In this document: one piece after another, positions 23,628 to 32,731 of the stretch
Layout of the letters: the number at the start of each line of letters is the position of its first letter
Position numbering within the stretch: the first letter of the stretch is position 1
DNA from: CF-46 sp042408445
GTDB lineage: Bacteria > Chloroflexota > Limnocylindria > Limnocylindrales > CSP1-4
Length of the DNA stretch: 64,000 bases
Direction: 5' to 3'
Assembly (NCBI GenBank): GCA_042408445.1
Contig: JBHORC010000011.1
Coordinates: forward strand, 59,585 to 123,584
The notes under the pieces: model-generated
Told to the model about the DNA's origin: nothing
Databases searched by the model: none
What the model saw: only the letters and a program-made list of their open reading frames with translations
Position numbers and translations under genes: made by a program

Positions 23628-24410
23628 TCACCCGATCGGCTGCTGCAGCTCGGTGACGAAGTCCTCGTCCGAGTCGACGGTCCACCCGCGCGGCAGTCGC
23701 AGGTCGACCTCGGCGCCGAACTGCAGGTAGAGGACGCGCAGCAGACCGGTCCGCTCGACGCCGGCCGCCGCGAGCCAGGCGCCGAGCTTCGCCATCGCGG
23801 CGGGGAGCGACGCATACGGTCCGCGGTGGAGCAGTGTCGTGGCGCGCGTCGGAGGCAGTTCCCGGATGCCGATCCGTCCGGCCGCGCCGTCGCGGCGGCG
23901 GATCGGGACGTAGATCAGGTGCTCGGCTGGGATCGCGCCGGGCGGGCTGGATGCTCGATTCGATCGGTCGCGAACGTGCGTCTCGAGCTCGCGGAACGCC
24001 TCGCCGATGTCGTCGCTCTGGACGTCGGCGAGGTCAAGCGTCGCGACGAGCTCGCGACCGAGCCGGCGGACAACGATGTCGCCGGCGACCGGCGCCGCGA
24101 GCTCGATCTCGAGCGCCGCGAGTCGCCGCTCCACCTCGCGCCGTTCCTCGTCGAGCTCGCGGCGACGGCGGTGGAGCGCCTCGGACAGGTCGGTGTTCCC
24201 GCGAACCAGGTCGCGCATCTCGACGCGGGACAGACCGAGGTCGCGCAGGGCCAGGACCCGGCGCAGCTCGGGAAGCTGCGCGGCCGAGTAGTGGCGATAG
24301 CCAGTGATCGGGTCGACCCACGCCGGACGGAACACGCCGATTGCGTCGTAGGCACGGAGCGCCTTCGCCGAGACGCCGGCCAGCCGGGCGAAGGTGCCGA
24401 CGGGGAACAC
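23628..24410 (-). CDS. MerR family regulator with GyrI-like effector-binding domain
   Basis: A 260-residue regulator. N-terminal winged helix (residues 2-70): FARLAGVSAKALRAYDAIGVFRPAWVDPITGYRHYS, a classic MerR start. A coiled coil follows (about 78-120, rich in Glu/Arg). The C-terminal domain resembles the GyrI-like effector-binding fold (VPIRRRDGAAGRIGIRELP and FGAEVDL). The GTG at 24410 has TATCCT (24417-24422) 6 bp upstream, so it is leaderless. It is divergent from an LLM oxidoreductase gene whose promoter has the 19-bp spacer expected for a MerR target. Confidence 0.9.
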   Translation of the reverse strand: MFPVGTFARLAGVSAKALRAYDAIGVFRPAWVDPITGYRHYSAAQLPELRRVLALRDLGLSRVEMRDLVRGNTDLSEALHRRRRELDEERREVERRLAALEIELAAPVAGDIVVRRLGRELVATLDLADVQSDDIGEAFRELETHVRDRSNRASSPPGAIPAEHLIYVPIRRRDGAAGRIGIRELPPTRATTLLHRGPYASLPAAMAKLGAWLAAAGVERTGLLRVLYLQFGAEVDLRLPRGWTVDSDEDFVTELQQPIG

Positions 24411-24416
24411 CGGCCG

Positions 24417-24457
24417 AGGATAGCCCTTGACCTTGCCCCAGAGGGAAGGTTGACGAT
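24417..24457. promoter_or_regulatory. MerR-type operator-promoter between regulator and LLM gene
   Basis: On the plus strand TTGACC (24427-24432) and GACGAT (24452-24457) are separated by 19 bp, the long spacing typical of MerR-activated promoters. The dyad ACCTT-N11-AAGGT (24430-24450) fills that spacer. On the minus strand TATCCT (24417-24422) serves the regulator gene, so the protein may repress itself while activating the LLM gene. Confidence 0.5.
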
Positions 24458-24511
24458 CCGCGCCGAGGCTCCGGCCGCACGGTCCGCGGAGACCAGATGA
24501 GGAGGAATCGA

Positions 24512-25333
24512 TTGCGCCCGATCCGGATTGCCGCCCAGCTCCACCCGCAGCACGGCGCGTGGCGCGATCTTCGTGCCGCCGCGCTTCGCGCCGAGGAGCT
24601 CGGCTTCGACATCGTCTACACGTGGGACCACTTCTTCCCGCTCTACGGGGCGGCCGACGGGCAGCACTTCGAGTGCTGGTCGATGCTGGCGGCGGTGGCG
24701 GAGGCGACCGCTCGGGTCGAGATCGGGCCGCTCGTGACGTGCAACTCCTACCGCAACCCCGATCTCTACGCCGACATCGTCCGGACCGTCGACCACATCA
24801 GCGACGGCCGCGTGATCAACGGCGTCGGCGCCGGGTGGTTCGCCCGCGACTATCGCGAGTACCGGTTCGAGTACGGCACGGTCGGCGAGCGGCTCGGCCG
24901 TCTGGAGGCGGCCCTGCCGCGGATCCTCGACCGGCTGGACCGCCTGAACCCGCCACCGGTTCGCCGCGTCCCGCTCCTCATCGCGGGGACCGGCGTTCGC
25001 CGCACGTTGCGGCTCGTCGCCCAGTACGCCGACGCCTGGCATGCGGCGTTTCCGGGATCACCTGCCGACCTCGAGGGGCCCGTCGCGGCGCTTCGTCGTC
25101 ACTGTGAGGACGCCGGGCGGGCGCCCGACGGGATCGAATGGGCGCTCGGAATCGAGCCAGATCACCTCGGCGGCGACCTGGCCCGGCATGCGGCCGCGTA
25201 TCTCGACATGGGGTTCACGCAGTTCACGCTCGGCTTCAACGGCCCGGACTGGTCGGTGGATGCGGGACGGCCATGGCTGGAGTGGCGCGACCGTCTGAAT
25301 GCGGATCGCCTCGGCGCTCGAGCGGCTTCCTGA
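24512..25333 (+). CDS. F420-dependent LLM-class oxidoreductase
   Basis: A luciferase-like TIM-barrel protein of about 273 residues. Visible family features are DIVYTWDHFFPLY near the start, GPLVTCNSYRNPDLYADIVRTVDHISDGR and GVGAGWFARDYREY. These are common to F420-binding TIGR03560-like proteins. The TTG at 24512 is preferred because GAGGAGG lies 6 bp before it. The ATG at 24497 gives 5 extra residues. The substrate is unknown. It is divergent from and probably controlled by the MerR protein. Confidence 0.88.
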   Translation: MRPIRIAAQLHPQHGAWRDLRAAALRAEELGFDIVYTWDHFFPLYGAADGQHFECWSMLAAVAEATARVEIGPLVTCNSYRNPDLYADIVRTVDHISDGRVINGVGAGWFARDYREYRFEYGTVGERLGRLEAALPRILDRLDRLNPPPVRRVPLLIAGTGVRRTLRLVAQYADAWHAAFPGSPADLEGPVAALRRHCEDAGRAPDGIEWALGIEPDHLGGDLARHAAAYLDMGFTQFTLGFNGPDWSVDAGRPWLEWRDRLNADRLGARAAS

Positions 25334-25520
25334 CGGCCGCGCCACCTCCGGTCGCGACGGTGCGAAGCAACTCCGAAGGGTTCGCCTACTTCTGGCTCGG
25401 ACGCGGGACGGTCGTTCCCTGGGCGAGTTCGAGGAGACTCTCAAGGTGCCAGAGCTGACGGTCGCGACTCTTCCAGGTATGGAGCGAGCACGCCGCAGCG
25501 GATCGTCCGGCGTTCGACAG

Positions 25521-26981
25521 TCAGCGGTAGTAGCTGTGCCCAGACGATCGAAGGTTCGCGGCGACTCTCTGCACGGCGCCTGCGGCAGCGGCTGCCCCCG
25601 TCTCGCCCTTCACGATCGACTGCACCTGGCTGTCGATCTCGGCGGTGATCTCGGGCTCCCACAGCCAGTCGAGGGACTGGATGGCATCGTCGAAGAACGG
25701 CAGGAACTCGCGCGCGACGGGATCCACGATGCCCGCGTTCGATGCCGCGATCGGCGAGTAGCGTTGCGACGCTGCAGTCACGGCGGCGTCGATGTCCGGG
25801 CGGCTCGCGTACTCGAGGAAGGCATACACGGCCTCGCGACTTCGAGTGACCGTGGTCGGAAGCGCGAACCCGCCCCAGGCCAGGATCGGCCGCGGCCGAG
25901 CAGCCCCCTCGATCAGGGGAGGCGGCGCGACGTGGAGGTCCCACGGCCCCGAAGGCGTGCCCGCCTGGATCTGGGCAAGCATCCACGTCCCCTGGAACGT
26001 GGTCGCGGCCTTGCCTCGGAGCAGGAGCTGCTGCATCCCGGCGTAGTCGGTTGCCCCGGACCCATCGAGCAGCACCCCCGACGTTCGCAGGTTCCCGATC
26101 GTCTCGAACGCCTTCACCCATTCCGGACCGTCATACGGGAGCTCGCCCTTGACCGTTCGGATCACGAAGCTCGTCGGATCCGAGCCGGTCCGCTCGACAA
26201 CCTGGGGGAGGATCCATGTCATCAGGATCTGGTTGAAGAACACGTCGCCCGAGCAATGGACGAGCGGAGCGGCGCCAAGCCGCGCCAGCGGTGCCACCAT
26301 CGCTTCGAGATCCGCGATGGTCCTCGGGGCCCTCAACCCCGCCGCATCAAGCAGTGCCTGGTTCACGTACAGCCCGGTCGTATGCACCCCTCGCGTCGTC
26401 GCCAGTGGGAACGCGTGCGTCCCGCCATCCCCCGGGCCCGCGAAGCGGAACTTCTCCGGCACCCGAGCCAGGACGGCCGACAGGTTCGGATCCGCATCGA
26501 GGTCGGCGAGCAGGCCGTCGCGGACCCAGCCACCAACCTGCTGACCGTCGATCATCGTGAGGTCGACCGGCTCCCCCGAGGCGAGCAGGCCGCGCGCAAG
26601 TCGGTCCCACTCCGGACCGCCGCCGGAGAGCGGCCGGATGTCCCATGTGATACCGGGGTGCACGTTCCGAAAGCCGTCGTAGACGGCCTTCAGCGGTGGC
26701 TCGCCCAACGGGTCGCCCTCGCCGATCATCGTGATCGGCCCGCCGACGGCTTGGCTCGCGCTCGCGGCTCCGGCCGGTGGGCTTCCGGCGGGCGGGACGC
26801 TCGCTGCGATCCCGGCGCTCGCGGGTGAGCCGGAACCGACCTCCTCCTGCCGCGGCGCGCAGGCGGCGAGCACGGATCCCGCCGCGGTGGATCCCGCGAG
26901 CAGGCCGACCAGCTTGATGAAGCGCCGCCGATCGAGCGGTTGCGCCCAGTCGACGGCGCCCACGGGCTGGCGGCGGTCCAT
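25521..26981 (-). CDS. extracellular solute-binding protein, Tat lipoprotein (ABC sugar type)
   Basis: A 486-residue protein. Tat-type RRRFIKLVGLLAG is followed by a lipobox around LAACAP, so it is exported and anchored. Family-1 solute-binding features follow (MIGEGDPLGEPPLKAVYDGFR, IDGQQVGGWVRDGLLADLD, the SCGGVFFNQ-like central part). The start at 26981 has GAGAGGA upstream. It is divergent from two permease genes and belongs to the same system, probably carbohydrate uptake. A short remnant of a paralogue's 3' end lies at 23524. Confidence 0.9.
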   Translation of the reverse strand: MDRRQPVGAVDWAQPLDRRRFIKLVGLLAGSTAAGSVLAACAPRQEEVGSGSPASAGIAASVPPAGSPPAGAASASQAVGGPITMIGEGDPLGEPPLKAVYDGFRNVHPGITWDIRPLSGGGPEWDRLARGLLASGEPVDLTMIDGQQVGGWVRDGLLADLDADPNLSAVLARVPEKFRFAGPGDGGTHAFPLATTRGVHTTGLYVNQALLDAAGLRAPRTIADLEAMVAPLARLGAAPLVHCSGDVFFNQILMTWILPQVVERTGSDPTSFVIRTVKGELPYDGPEWVKAFETIGNLRTSGVLLDGSGATDYAGMQQLLLRGKAATTFQGTWMLAQIQAGTPSGPWDLHVAPPPLIEGAARPRPILAWGGFALPTTVTRSREAVYAFLEYASRPDIDAAVTAASQRYSPIAASNAGIVDPVAREFLPFFDDAIQSLDWLWEPEITAEIDSQVQSIVKGETGAAAAAGAVQRVAANLRSSGHSYYR

Positions 26982-27112
26982 GGGCGGTCCTCTCAACGTC
27001 GATCCGCTGCGCAAGCCCTCGCTCTGGGATGCGAATCCGGCGCTCTGCCGGAGGGTATCGTCCCGAGGCATGGAGTGCGCTCAGCGCTCGTGATCCACGG
27101 ACCCGACCCGCG

Positions 27113-28015
27113 ATGAGCCGTCTCGGGGCGCGCTCGGCCGGGTCACGTCGCTCGGACATCCTCTTCGTCCTGCCGGTTCTCGCGGTCCTTGCGCTCTTCC
27201 TTGGCTACCCGCTGCTGTACGGGCTCGACCTCAGCCTCCATCGGACCATCGGGTTTGCGGTGACCGGCCCGCCAGGCCTCGACAACTACGTTCGCGCGAT
27301 CGCCGGTGATGGCGTCTTCCGGCGCGGGCTTGCCAACACGCTCGTCTTCACGGCCGCAGCCGTGGTCCTGCAGATCGGCCTGGGACTGCTGCTGGCCCAC
27401 CTCATCGTCGGCGTACGCCGGGGCCGGACGATCCTCCAGGTCGCGTTCGTGGCGCCGTTCGTCCTCGCCACCGTGGCGGCCGGCGCGGTGTGGAAGTTCG
27501 TCGATGCGCCGTTCTTCGGGGTGATCCCCGCTCTGGGATCGATCGTCGGGTTCGACACCACGACCGTCGCCCCGCTCGCCGATCCTCGGACCGCGCTTTG
27601 GGCGATCCTGATCGCATTCCTCTGGCGGTTCGCGGGCTTCGCGATGGTCGTCTACGCCGCGGCGATCGATGACATCCCGCGCGAGCTCTACGAGTACGCC
27701 GCGCTCGAAGGCGCGGGAGCCCGGGCGCGCCTGCGACGGATCACCTGGCCGCTCCTGTGGCCCCAGACGTTCGCGCTCGTCCTCCTGACGACGATTGCGA
27801 CCCTCCGGATCTTCGACATGGTCTGGATCATGACCGAGGGCGGGCCGTCCCACGCGACCGAGACCGTCGCGACCCTCGTCTTCACGACGGCGTTTCGATC
27901 ACTCGATGTCGGCGAAGCCCAGGCGATGGCCATGACGCTGATGGCGATCATCCTCGCCGTCACAGTGATCGAGTACCGGATCCTCAACCCGCGGAGCGAG
28001 GCCGCAGGCGGGTGA
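27113..28015 (+). CDS. ABC transporter permease (sugar type), first
   Basis: A 300-residue permease with six membrane segments. The EAA loop appears as EYAALEGAGARARLRRITWPLLWP at about 205-225. N-terminal features (FVLPVLAVLALFLGYPLLYGLDLSLH) match UgpA/MalF-type proteins. The next gene overlaps by 4 bases (GTGA). The gene is divergent from its solute-binding protein. No ATPase gene lies in the window, so a shared ATPase such as MsmK-type must be used, or it is encoded elsewhere. Confidence 0.92.
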   Translation: MSRLGARSAGSRRSDILFVLPVLAVLALFLGYPLLYGLDLSLHRTIGFAVTGPPGLDNYVRAIAGDGVFRRGLANTLVFTAAAVVLQIGLGLLLAHLIVGVRRGRTILQVAFVAPFVLATVAAGAVWKFVDAPFFGVIPALGSIVGFDTTTVAPLADPRTALWAILIAFLWRFAGFAMVVYAAAIDDIPRELYEYAALEGAGARARLRRITWPLLWPQTFALVLLTTIATLRIFDMVWIMTEGGPSHATETVATLVFTTAFRSLDVGEAQAMAMTLMAIILAVTVIEYRILNPRSEAAGG

Positions 28016-28833
28016 CGTCGCTCCGATCCGTCCGCGGCGGGACCCTCGTCCTGGCCGGACTCGCCGTCCTCTGGGCGTACCCGGTCCTCTGGACCCTGTC
28101 GAACGCCCTGAAGACGACCGCCGATCTGTACCGTGGCCCGCTCGACCTGCCATGGCCGCCGGCCATCGGCAACCTTGCCGCTGCATGGGAGCGGGCGAAC
28201 CTCGGGAACGCCCTCCTCAACTCGGGCTACGTCGTGACGATGACCGTCGCGGGCGTCCTCCTCCTCGCAGTGCCGGCGGCCTATTCGCTCACGAGGCTTC
28301 GGCCGCCGGGACGCGCGATCCTGACGCTGCTCGTCCTCGCTCCCCTCATCATCCCGACCGAGGTGCTCATCGTCCCGCTCTTCTCGATCTATCGGACGCT
28401 CGGCCTGATCAACAGCCTGCCCGGACTCGCCCTCGTGAACATCGTCGGGACGGTGTCGTTCGCCACGGTGATCCTCGGCGCGTTCATCCGGCGAATCCCG
28501 CAGGAGGTCATCGACGCTGCCCGTGTCGATGGCGCGAGCCAGCTCGACGTCCTGCTCCGGATCGTCGTCCCGCTGACACGACCTGCGCTTCAGACCGTGG
28601 CGGTCCTGGTCGCCGTCTTCGCCTGGAACGACTTCTCGGGCGCTCTCGTTCTGCTCCAGAAGCCGAGCGTGTTCACGGCGCCGCTGGCGCTGACCACGTT
28701 CTCGACGTTCTATGCGACCGATCAGGGCCTGACGTTCGCGGGCCTCGCGATCGTGTTCCTGCCGCCACTCCTGCTGTTCCTGGTCGTCCAGCGGCGCTTC
28801 GTTCAGGGGCTCGCGGCCTCGGTCCGCGGCTGA
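28012..28833 (+). CDS. ABC transporter permease (sugar type), second
   Basis: A 273-residue partner of the preceding permease with six membrane segments and the EAA loop DAARVDGASQLDVLLRIVVPLTRPAL. The family is UgpE/MalG-like. GTG start overlapping the previous stop. Its stop overlaps the ATG of the LuxR/MalT-like gene by one base (TGATG), so three genes are translated together: two permeases and a regulator. Confidence 0.92.
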   Translation: MTSLRSVRGGTLVLAGLAVLWAYPVLWTLSNALKTTADLYRGPLDLPWPPAIGNLAAAWERANLGNALLNSGYVVTMTVAGVLLLAVPAAYSLTRLRPPGRAILTLLVLAPLIIPTEVLIVPLFSIYRTLGLINSLPGLALVNIVGTVSFATVILGAFIRRIPQEVIDAARVDGASQLDVLLRIVVPLTRPALQTVAVLVAVFAWNDFSGALVLLQKPSVFTAPLALTTFSTFYATDQGLTFAGLAIVFLPPLLLFLVVQRRFVQGLAASVRG

Positions 28834-31538
28834 TGGCGCCGCCGCTCATCGAGACCAAGCTCCGGCCCCCGCGAGCCGGCGGGCGTCTGGTCGCGCGCCA
28901 GCGGCTGATCGAGCAGATGCGCGGGAGCTCCGGCGCCGCGCTGACGCTCGTGTCCGCTCCGGTGGGCTTCGGCAAGTCGACGTTGATTGCGGGGGCCTTC
29001 GACGACGCGGTGGCCCGTGGAGCCGCGGGTGCCTGGCTGTCGCTGGACCCGACGGACGACGATTCGCTGACGTTCTGGACGTACGTCGTCGCGGCCCTCG
29101 ATCGGGCATCGCCCGGCCTGGGGAAGCGTGTTGCGGCTCGGCTGGAGGCCGCTGAGGCGACTCAGGAGGCCGCCGGGTCGTCGATCGGCGCGGCACTCAC
29201 GGTCCTTCTGAACGACCTCGCCGAGCTCCAGCACGACGTCGTTCTCGTCCTGGACGACCTCCACGTCCTGGAGGACCGGACGATCTACGAGCAGCTCGGC
29301 TTCGTCCTCGATCACCTGCCGCCTCACGCGCACGTCATCGTCGGGACCCGCTCGGACCCGCCGATCCCCGTCGCGCGCCTGCGGGCGAAGGGCGGGCTTG
29401 TCGAGATCCGCGCCGCGGACCTGCGGTTCACGGAGGTCGAGGCAGCGACGTACCTGACCGAAGCGATGGGCCTGTCCCTCGGCGAGGCGAGCGTCACGGC
29501 GCTGGAGGCGCGCACGGAGGGCTGGATCGCGGCCCTCCAGCTGGCCGCGCTCTCGTTGCGAGGCAGGGATGATGCCGTCGGCTTCATCGATCGGTTCGCG
29601 GGCGACGATCGGTACATCGTCGACTACCTCGTCGAGGAGGTGCTCGCCGTCCAATCGGACGAGGTCCGGGGATTCCTCCTCAGCACGTCCATCCTCGCGC
29701 GGATGACCGCGCCGCTCGTGGAGGCCGTGACGGGCCGGCCCGGCGGGCAGGCGGCGCTGGAAGCGCTCGACCGGGCCAACCTCTTCGTCGTCGCCCTGGA
29801 CGACCAGCGACGCTGGTACCGCTACCACCAGCTCTTCGCGGAGGTGCTCCGGGCCCACCTCGTCGCGGAGCGCCCGGAGCAGGTCGCTTCGCTCCACCGG
29901 TTGGCGTCCGACTGGTTCGAGGCACACGACGATCGAGCCGAGGCGATCCATCACGCCCTCGCCGGGAAGAACCCGGAACGGGCCGCCGAGCTGATCGAGC
30001 GGTCGATCCCGGAGCTGCGCCGGATGCGGCGCGAGCCGACGTTCGTGCGATTCGCCGACGCGCTCCCCGACGACATCTTCGCGACACGGCCGGTCCTCGC
30101 CGTCGGCTACGCAGGGGCGCTCCTCTCGACCGGCCGTCCGGACCGAGTCGCCGAGCTTCTTGCCGCAGCTGAGCCCTGGCTCACGGTGGGCACCGGGCAG
30201 GGCACGCGGCCGGACGGGATGATCGTCGTCGACGAGGCGGAGCTCCGTCAGGCGCCGGCAATGCTCGAGCTGTACCGGGCAGCGCTGGCGAAGGTGGGCG
30301 GCGATCTCGCCGGCAACATGGCCCACGCTCGCCGCGTGCTCGATCTCGTCGACGCCAGTGATCACCTCGCCCGCGGCGGTGCGGAGGCCTTCCTTGGCCT
30401 CGCTCATTGGGAGCTCGGCGAGCTCGATCCTGCCGTTCGCTGGTACACGGAGGCGATGGCGAGCCTCGAACGGGCGGGTCACGTCACCGATGTGGTGGGT
30501 GGCGCCATCACCACGGCGGATCTGCTGCTGGCACAGGGCCGCCTGCGTGACGCCGAGTCCGTGTACCGGGACGGGCTCGAGCGAGGGACGCGGGCCGGGA
30601 CCATCCTCCGAGGCGTGGCGGACATGCACGTTGGGCTGGCGACCACGGCCTACGAGCGGGGCGACCTGCACGCTGCGGAGGCGCAGTTGGACGCCGCCGA
30701 GCGGCTCGGCGCGGAGAACGGGTTTCCGCGCTACCCGTACCGATCGCGTCTGGCTCGCGCTCGGCTCGTCCAGGCGCAGGGGGACCTGGACCGCGCGCTC
30801 GACCTGATGAGCGAGGCGGAGCGACGGTTCGACGCCGACTTCTCGCCGGATCTCCGCCCGATCGCCGCTCAGCGCGCCCGACTCCTGATCGCGCACGGGC
30901 GGATCGCGGAGGCACGGGCATGGGCACGGACGCGCGGCCTCGTCGCGAGCGAGGAGCCGACCTACCCCCGCGAGTACGAGCTCCTGACGCTGGCACGACT
31001 CCTGACGGCCGAGGGCATGGGCTCGGAGGCGGTGGGGCTGACGCGGCGCCTCCTCGCCGTCGCCGAGGAAGCGGGACGGGGCGGCGGTGTCCTCGAGGCG
31101 CTGATCGTCGATGCGCTCGCTCGCCACGCGACGGACGACATCGATGGTGCGCTGGCGACGCTCAACCGCGCTGTCGCCTTTGCCGAGCCGGAGGGGTTCG
31201 CCCGAACGTTCCTCGACGAGGGACCGGCGATGACCTCCCTCCTCAGGGTCGCCGCAAGGCGACGAGACGCGCCGGCATTCATCCAGACGCTCCTTGCCGT
31301 CGGTGCCCAGCCAGACCGGCCTGCGCCCGCGCAGCATGGCCTGGTCGAGCCCCTGAGCCAGCGCGAGATCGAGGTCCTGCGCCTCCTTCGCAGCGACCTC
31401 GACGGCCCCGACGTCGCACGCGAGCTCGTCGTCTCGGTGAACACCCTCCGGACGCACACGAAGAACATCTACGCGAAGCTCGGCGTCACGAGCCGCCGCG
31501 CCGCCGTTCGCCGCGCCGAGGAGCTCGGCCTCCTCTAG
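28833..31538 (+). CDS. MalT-like LuxR-family ATP-dependent transcriptional regulator
   Basis: A 901-residue STAND-type regulator. An N-terminal NTPase with Walker A GFGKST (residues 45-50) and a Walker B VVLVLDDLHVLED near residue 130 is followed by a long helical region of TPR-like repeats (about 400-820). The C-terminal LuxR HTH is EPLSQREIEVLRLLRSDLDGPDVARELVVSVNTLRTHTKNIYAKL. It shares an operon with two sugar permeases, which suggests it controls uptake or use of the transported sugar. The inducing ligand is unknown. Length is normal for the MalT/LAL group. Confidence 0.92.
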   Translation: MAPPLIETKLRPPRAGGRLVARQRLIEQMRGSSGAALTLVSAPVGFGKSTLIAGAFDDAVARGAAGAWLSLDPTDDDSLTFWTYVVAALDRASPGLGKRVAARLEAAEATQEAAGSSIGAALTVLLNDLAELQHDVVLVLDDLHVLEDRTIYEQLGFVLDHLPPHAHVIVGTRSDPPIPVARLRAKGGLVEIRAADLRFTEVEAATYLTEAMGLSLGEASVTALEARTEGWIAALQLAALSLRGRDDAVGFIDRFAGDDRYIVDYLVEEVLAVQSDEVRGFLLSTSILARMTAPLVEAVTGRPGGQAALEALDRANLFVVALDDQRRWYRYHQLFAEVLRAHLVAERPEQVASLHRLASDWFEAHDDRAEAIHHALAGKNPERAAELIERSIPELRRMRREPTFVRFADALPDDIFATRPVLAVGYAGALLSTGRPDRVAELLAAAEPWLTVGTGQGTRPDGMIVVDEAELRQAPAMLELYRAALAKVGGDLAGNMAHARRVLDLVDASDHLARGGAEAFLGLAHWELGELDPAVRWYTEAMASLERAGHVTDVVGGAITTADLLLAQGRLRDAESVYRDGLERGTRAGTILRGVADMHVGLATTAYERGDLHAAEAQLDAAERLGAENGFPRYPYRSRLARARLVQAQGDLDRALDLMSEAERRFDADFSPDLRPIAAQRARLLIAHGRIAEARAWARTRGLVASEEPTYPREYELLTLARLLTAEGMGSEAVGLTRRLLAVAEEAGRGGGVLEALIVDALARHATDDIDGALATLNRAVAFAEPEGFARTFLDEGPAMTSLLRVAARRRDAPAFIQTLLAVGAQPDRPAPAQHGLVEPLSQREIEVLRLLRSDLDGPDVARELVVSVNTLRTHTKNIYAKLGVTSRRAAVRRAEELGLL

Positions 31539-31592
31539 TTGCCCGCCAGTTGCCTTGCCGGGCGTCGGCGACCGCCATGGCCCGGACGAGAA

Positions 31593-31623
31593 ATCACCAC
31601 GAAGAATCACCACACGTGGTGAT
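31593..31623 (+). promoter_or_regulatory. ATCACCAC direct and inverted repeat, candidate operator
   Basis: ATCACCAC occurs at 31593-31600 and again at 31606-31613, and the second copy forms an inverted repeat with GTGGTGAT (31616-31623) around a 2-bp centre. It lies 80 bp before the first gene of the 31704 operon and ends a 55-bp gap after the MalT-like gene. An operator for the operon or for an unknown regulator is likely. No such motif is seen elsewhere in the window. Confidence 0.4.
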
Positions 31624-31703
31624 GCCCGCTCACCATGCCCGCTCCGAGCCTCATCCCATCGACCCGCGTCCGCCGGCCGTGCGGACACAGCGAAAGGAGT
31701 GGG

Positions 31704-31979
31704 ATGAGCCGAACGTCTTCCGGCCTCGGTGACACGAGCGGATACGAGATCCGCACCAAGGGGCGCCTCGACGACCGCTGGGCGGACCGGTTCGAGGCGA
31801 TGGACCTCCTCGTCCAGCCCGACGGGACGACCGTCATCCGGTGCCCCGCCCTGGACCAGGCCGGCTTGCACGGCCTGCTCCGGAACCTTCGCGACCTGGG
31901 CCTCCCGTTGCTCTCGGTCAGCCCGATCGAGCCTGGCGACCCAACCAACCACGACATCCACTCAAGGAGACCACGATGA
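31704..31979 (+). CDS. hypothetical small protein next to DUF4386 gene
   Basis: A 91-residue protein with the core YEIRTKGRLDDRWADRFEAMDLLVQPDGTTVIRCPALDQAGLHGLL and a LGLPLLSV end. This type of small protein is often seen beside DUF4386 membrane proteins in other genomes (from memory). It has no known function. AAAGGAG precedes the ATG. It is the first gene of a five-gene operon in which each gene overlaps the next. Confidence 0.7.
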   Translation: MSRTSSGLGDTSGYEIRTKGRLDDRWADRFEAMDLLVQPDGTTVIRCPALDQAGLHGLLRNLRDLGLPLLSVSPIEPGDPTNHDIHSRRPR

Positions 31980-32731
31980 CCTCGTTTCGAAAGACCGCCC
32001 TCGTCGGCGGCCTGCTCTACCTCATCACGTTTCTCGGGTCGATCGCGTCGGCGCTGCTCGTCGGACCGGCCCTCAACGACCCCAACTACATCCTTGGCGC
32101 GGGCGCCGATCGGCAGATCGGACTTGCGGGCATCTTCGAGCTCGTCAACGTCTTCGCGCTCGTTGGCTGCGGGATTGCGTTCTTCTCCGTTGTGCGGAAG
32201 GTCCATGAAGGCCTGGCCATCGGCTATCTCGCGACCCGGCTGTTCGAGGGCGCGATCATCACCATGAGCGTTGTCGGCCTCCTCTCGATCATCACGCTCC
32301 ATCAGCAGGTCGTCGCGGGCGCGGACGGCAAGACGCTCGTCCCGGTTGCCGCGGCACTCGTCGCGGTCCGCAACTGGGCGATCGTCATCGGCAGCAACAT
32401 GGCCCCATTCAACGCCCTGATGCTTGGCACCGCGCTCTATCGGGCACGTCTGGTTCCACGAGCGCTCCCGGCCCTGGGGCTGGTCGGCGCCCCGATCCTC
32501 ATCACCTGGGTCGCAGCGAACATCCTGGGCCTGAGCGAGCCCGGCACCCCCTTCCACGTCGTCGCCGTGATGCCGTTCTTCTTCTGGGAGCTCATCCTGG
32601 GCCTCTGGCTGACGTTCAAGGGCTTCAACGAGAGCTCGCCGCTCGCGATCGCCGAGCGGGCGGCCCGGGTCGATGCCCGGACGTCGGGTTCCGCCGGCGC
32701 GGCTCTCGCGGCAAAGGCAGGTGCGGCGTGA
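31976..32731 (+). CDS. DUF4386 family membrane protein
   Basis: A 251-residue protein with about six membrane segments (GGLLYLITFLGSIASALLVGP, then ELVNVFALVGCGIAFF, and FEGAIITMSVVGLLSII). The pattern matches DUF4386, a group of unknown function. ATGA overlap with the preceding gene. It is followed with a 4-base overlap by a DUF385-type nitroreductase. No signature suggests a substrate. Confidence 0.85.
   Translation: MTSFRKTALVGGLLYLITFLGSIASALLVGPALNDPNYILGAGADRQIGLAGIFELVNVFALVGCGIAFFSVVRKVHEGLAIGYLATRLFEGAIITMSVVGLLSIITLHQQVVAGADGKTLVPVAAALVAVRNWAIVIGSNMAPFNALMLGTALYRARLVPRALPALGLVGAPILITWVAANILGLSEPGTPFHVVAVMPFFFWELILGLWLTFKGFNESSPLAIAERAARVDARTSGSAGAALAAKAGAA

Noticed and set aside
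28803..31961. A 1052-codon minus-strand frame opposite the MalT-like gene
   Set aside because: It is the mirror of a well-supported regulator gene and shows shadow-frame composition.
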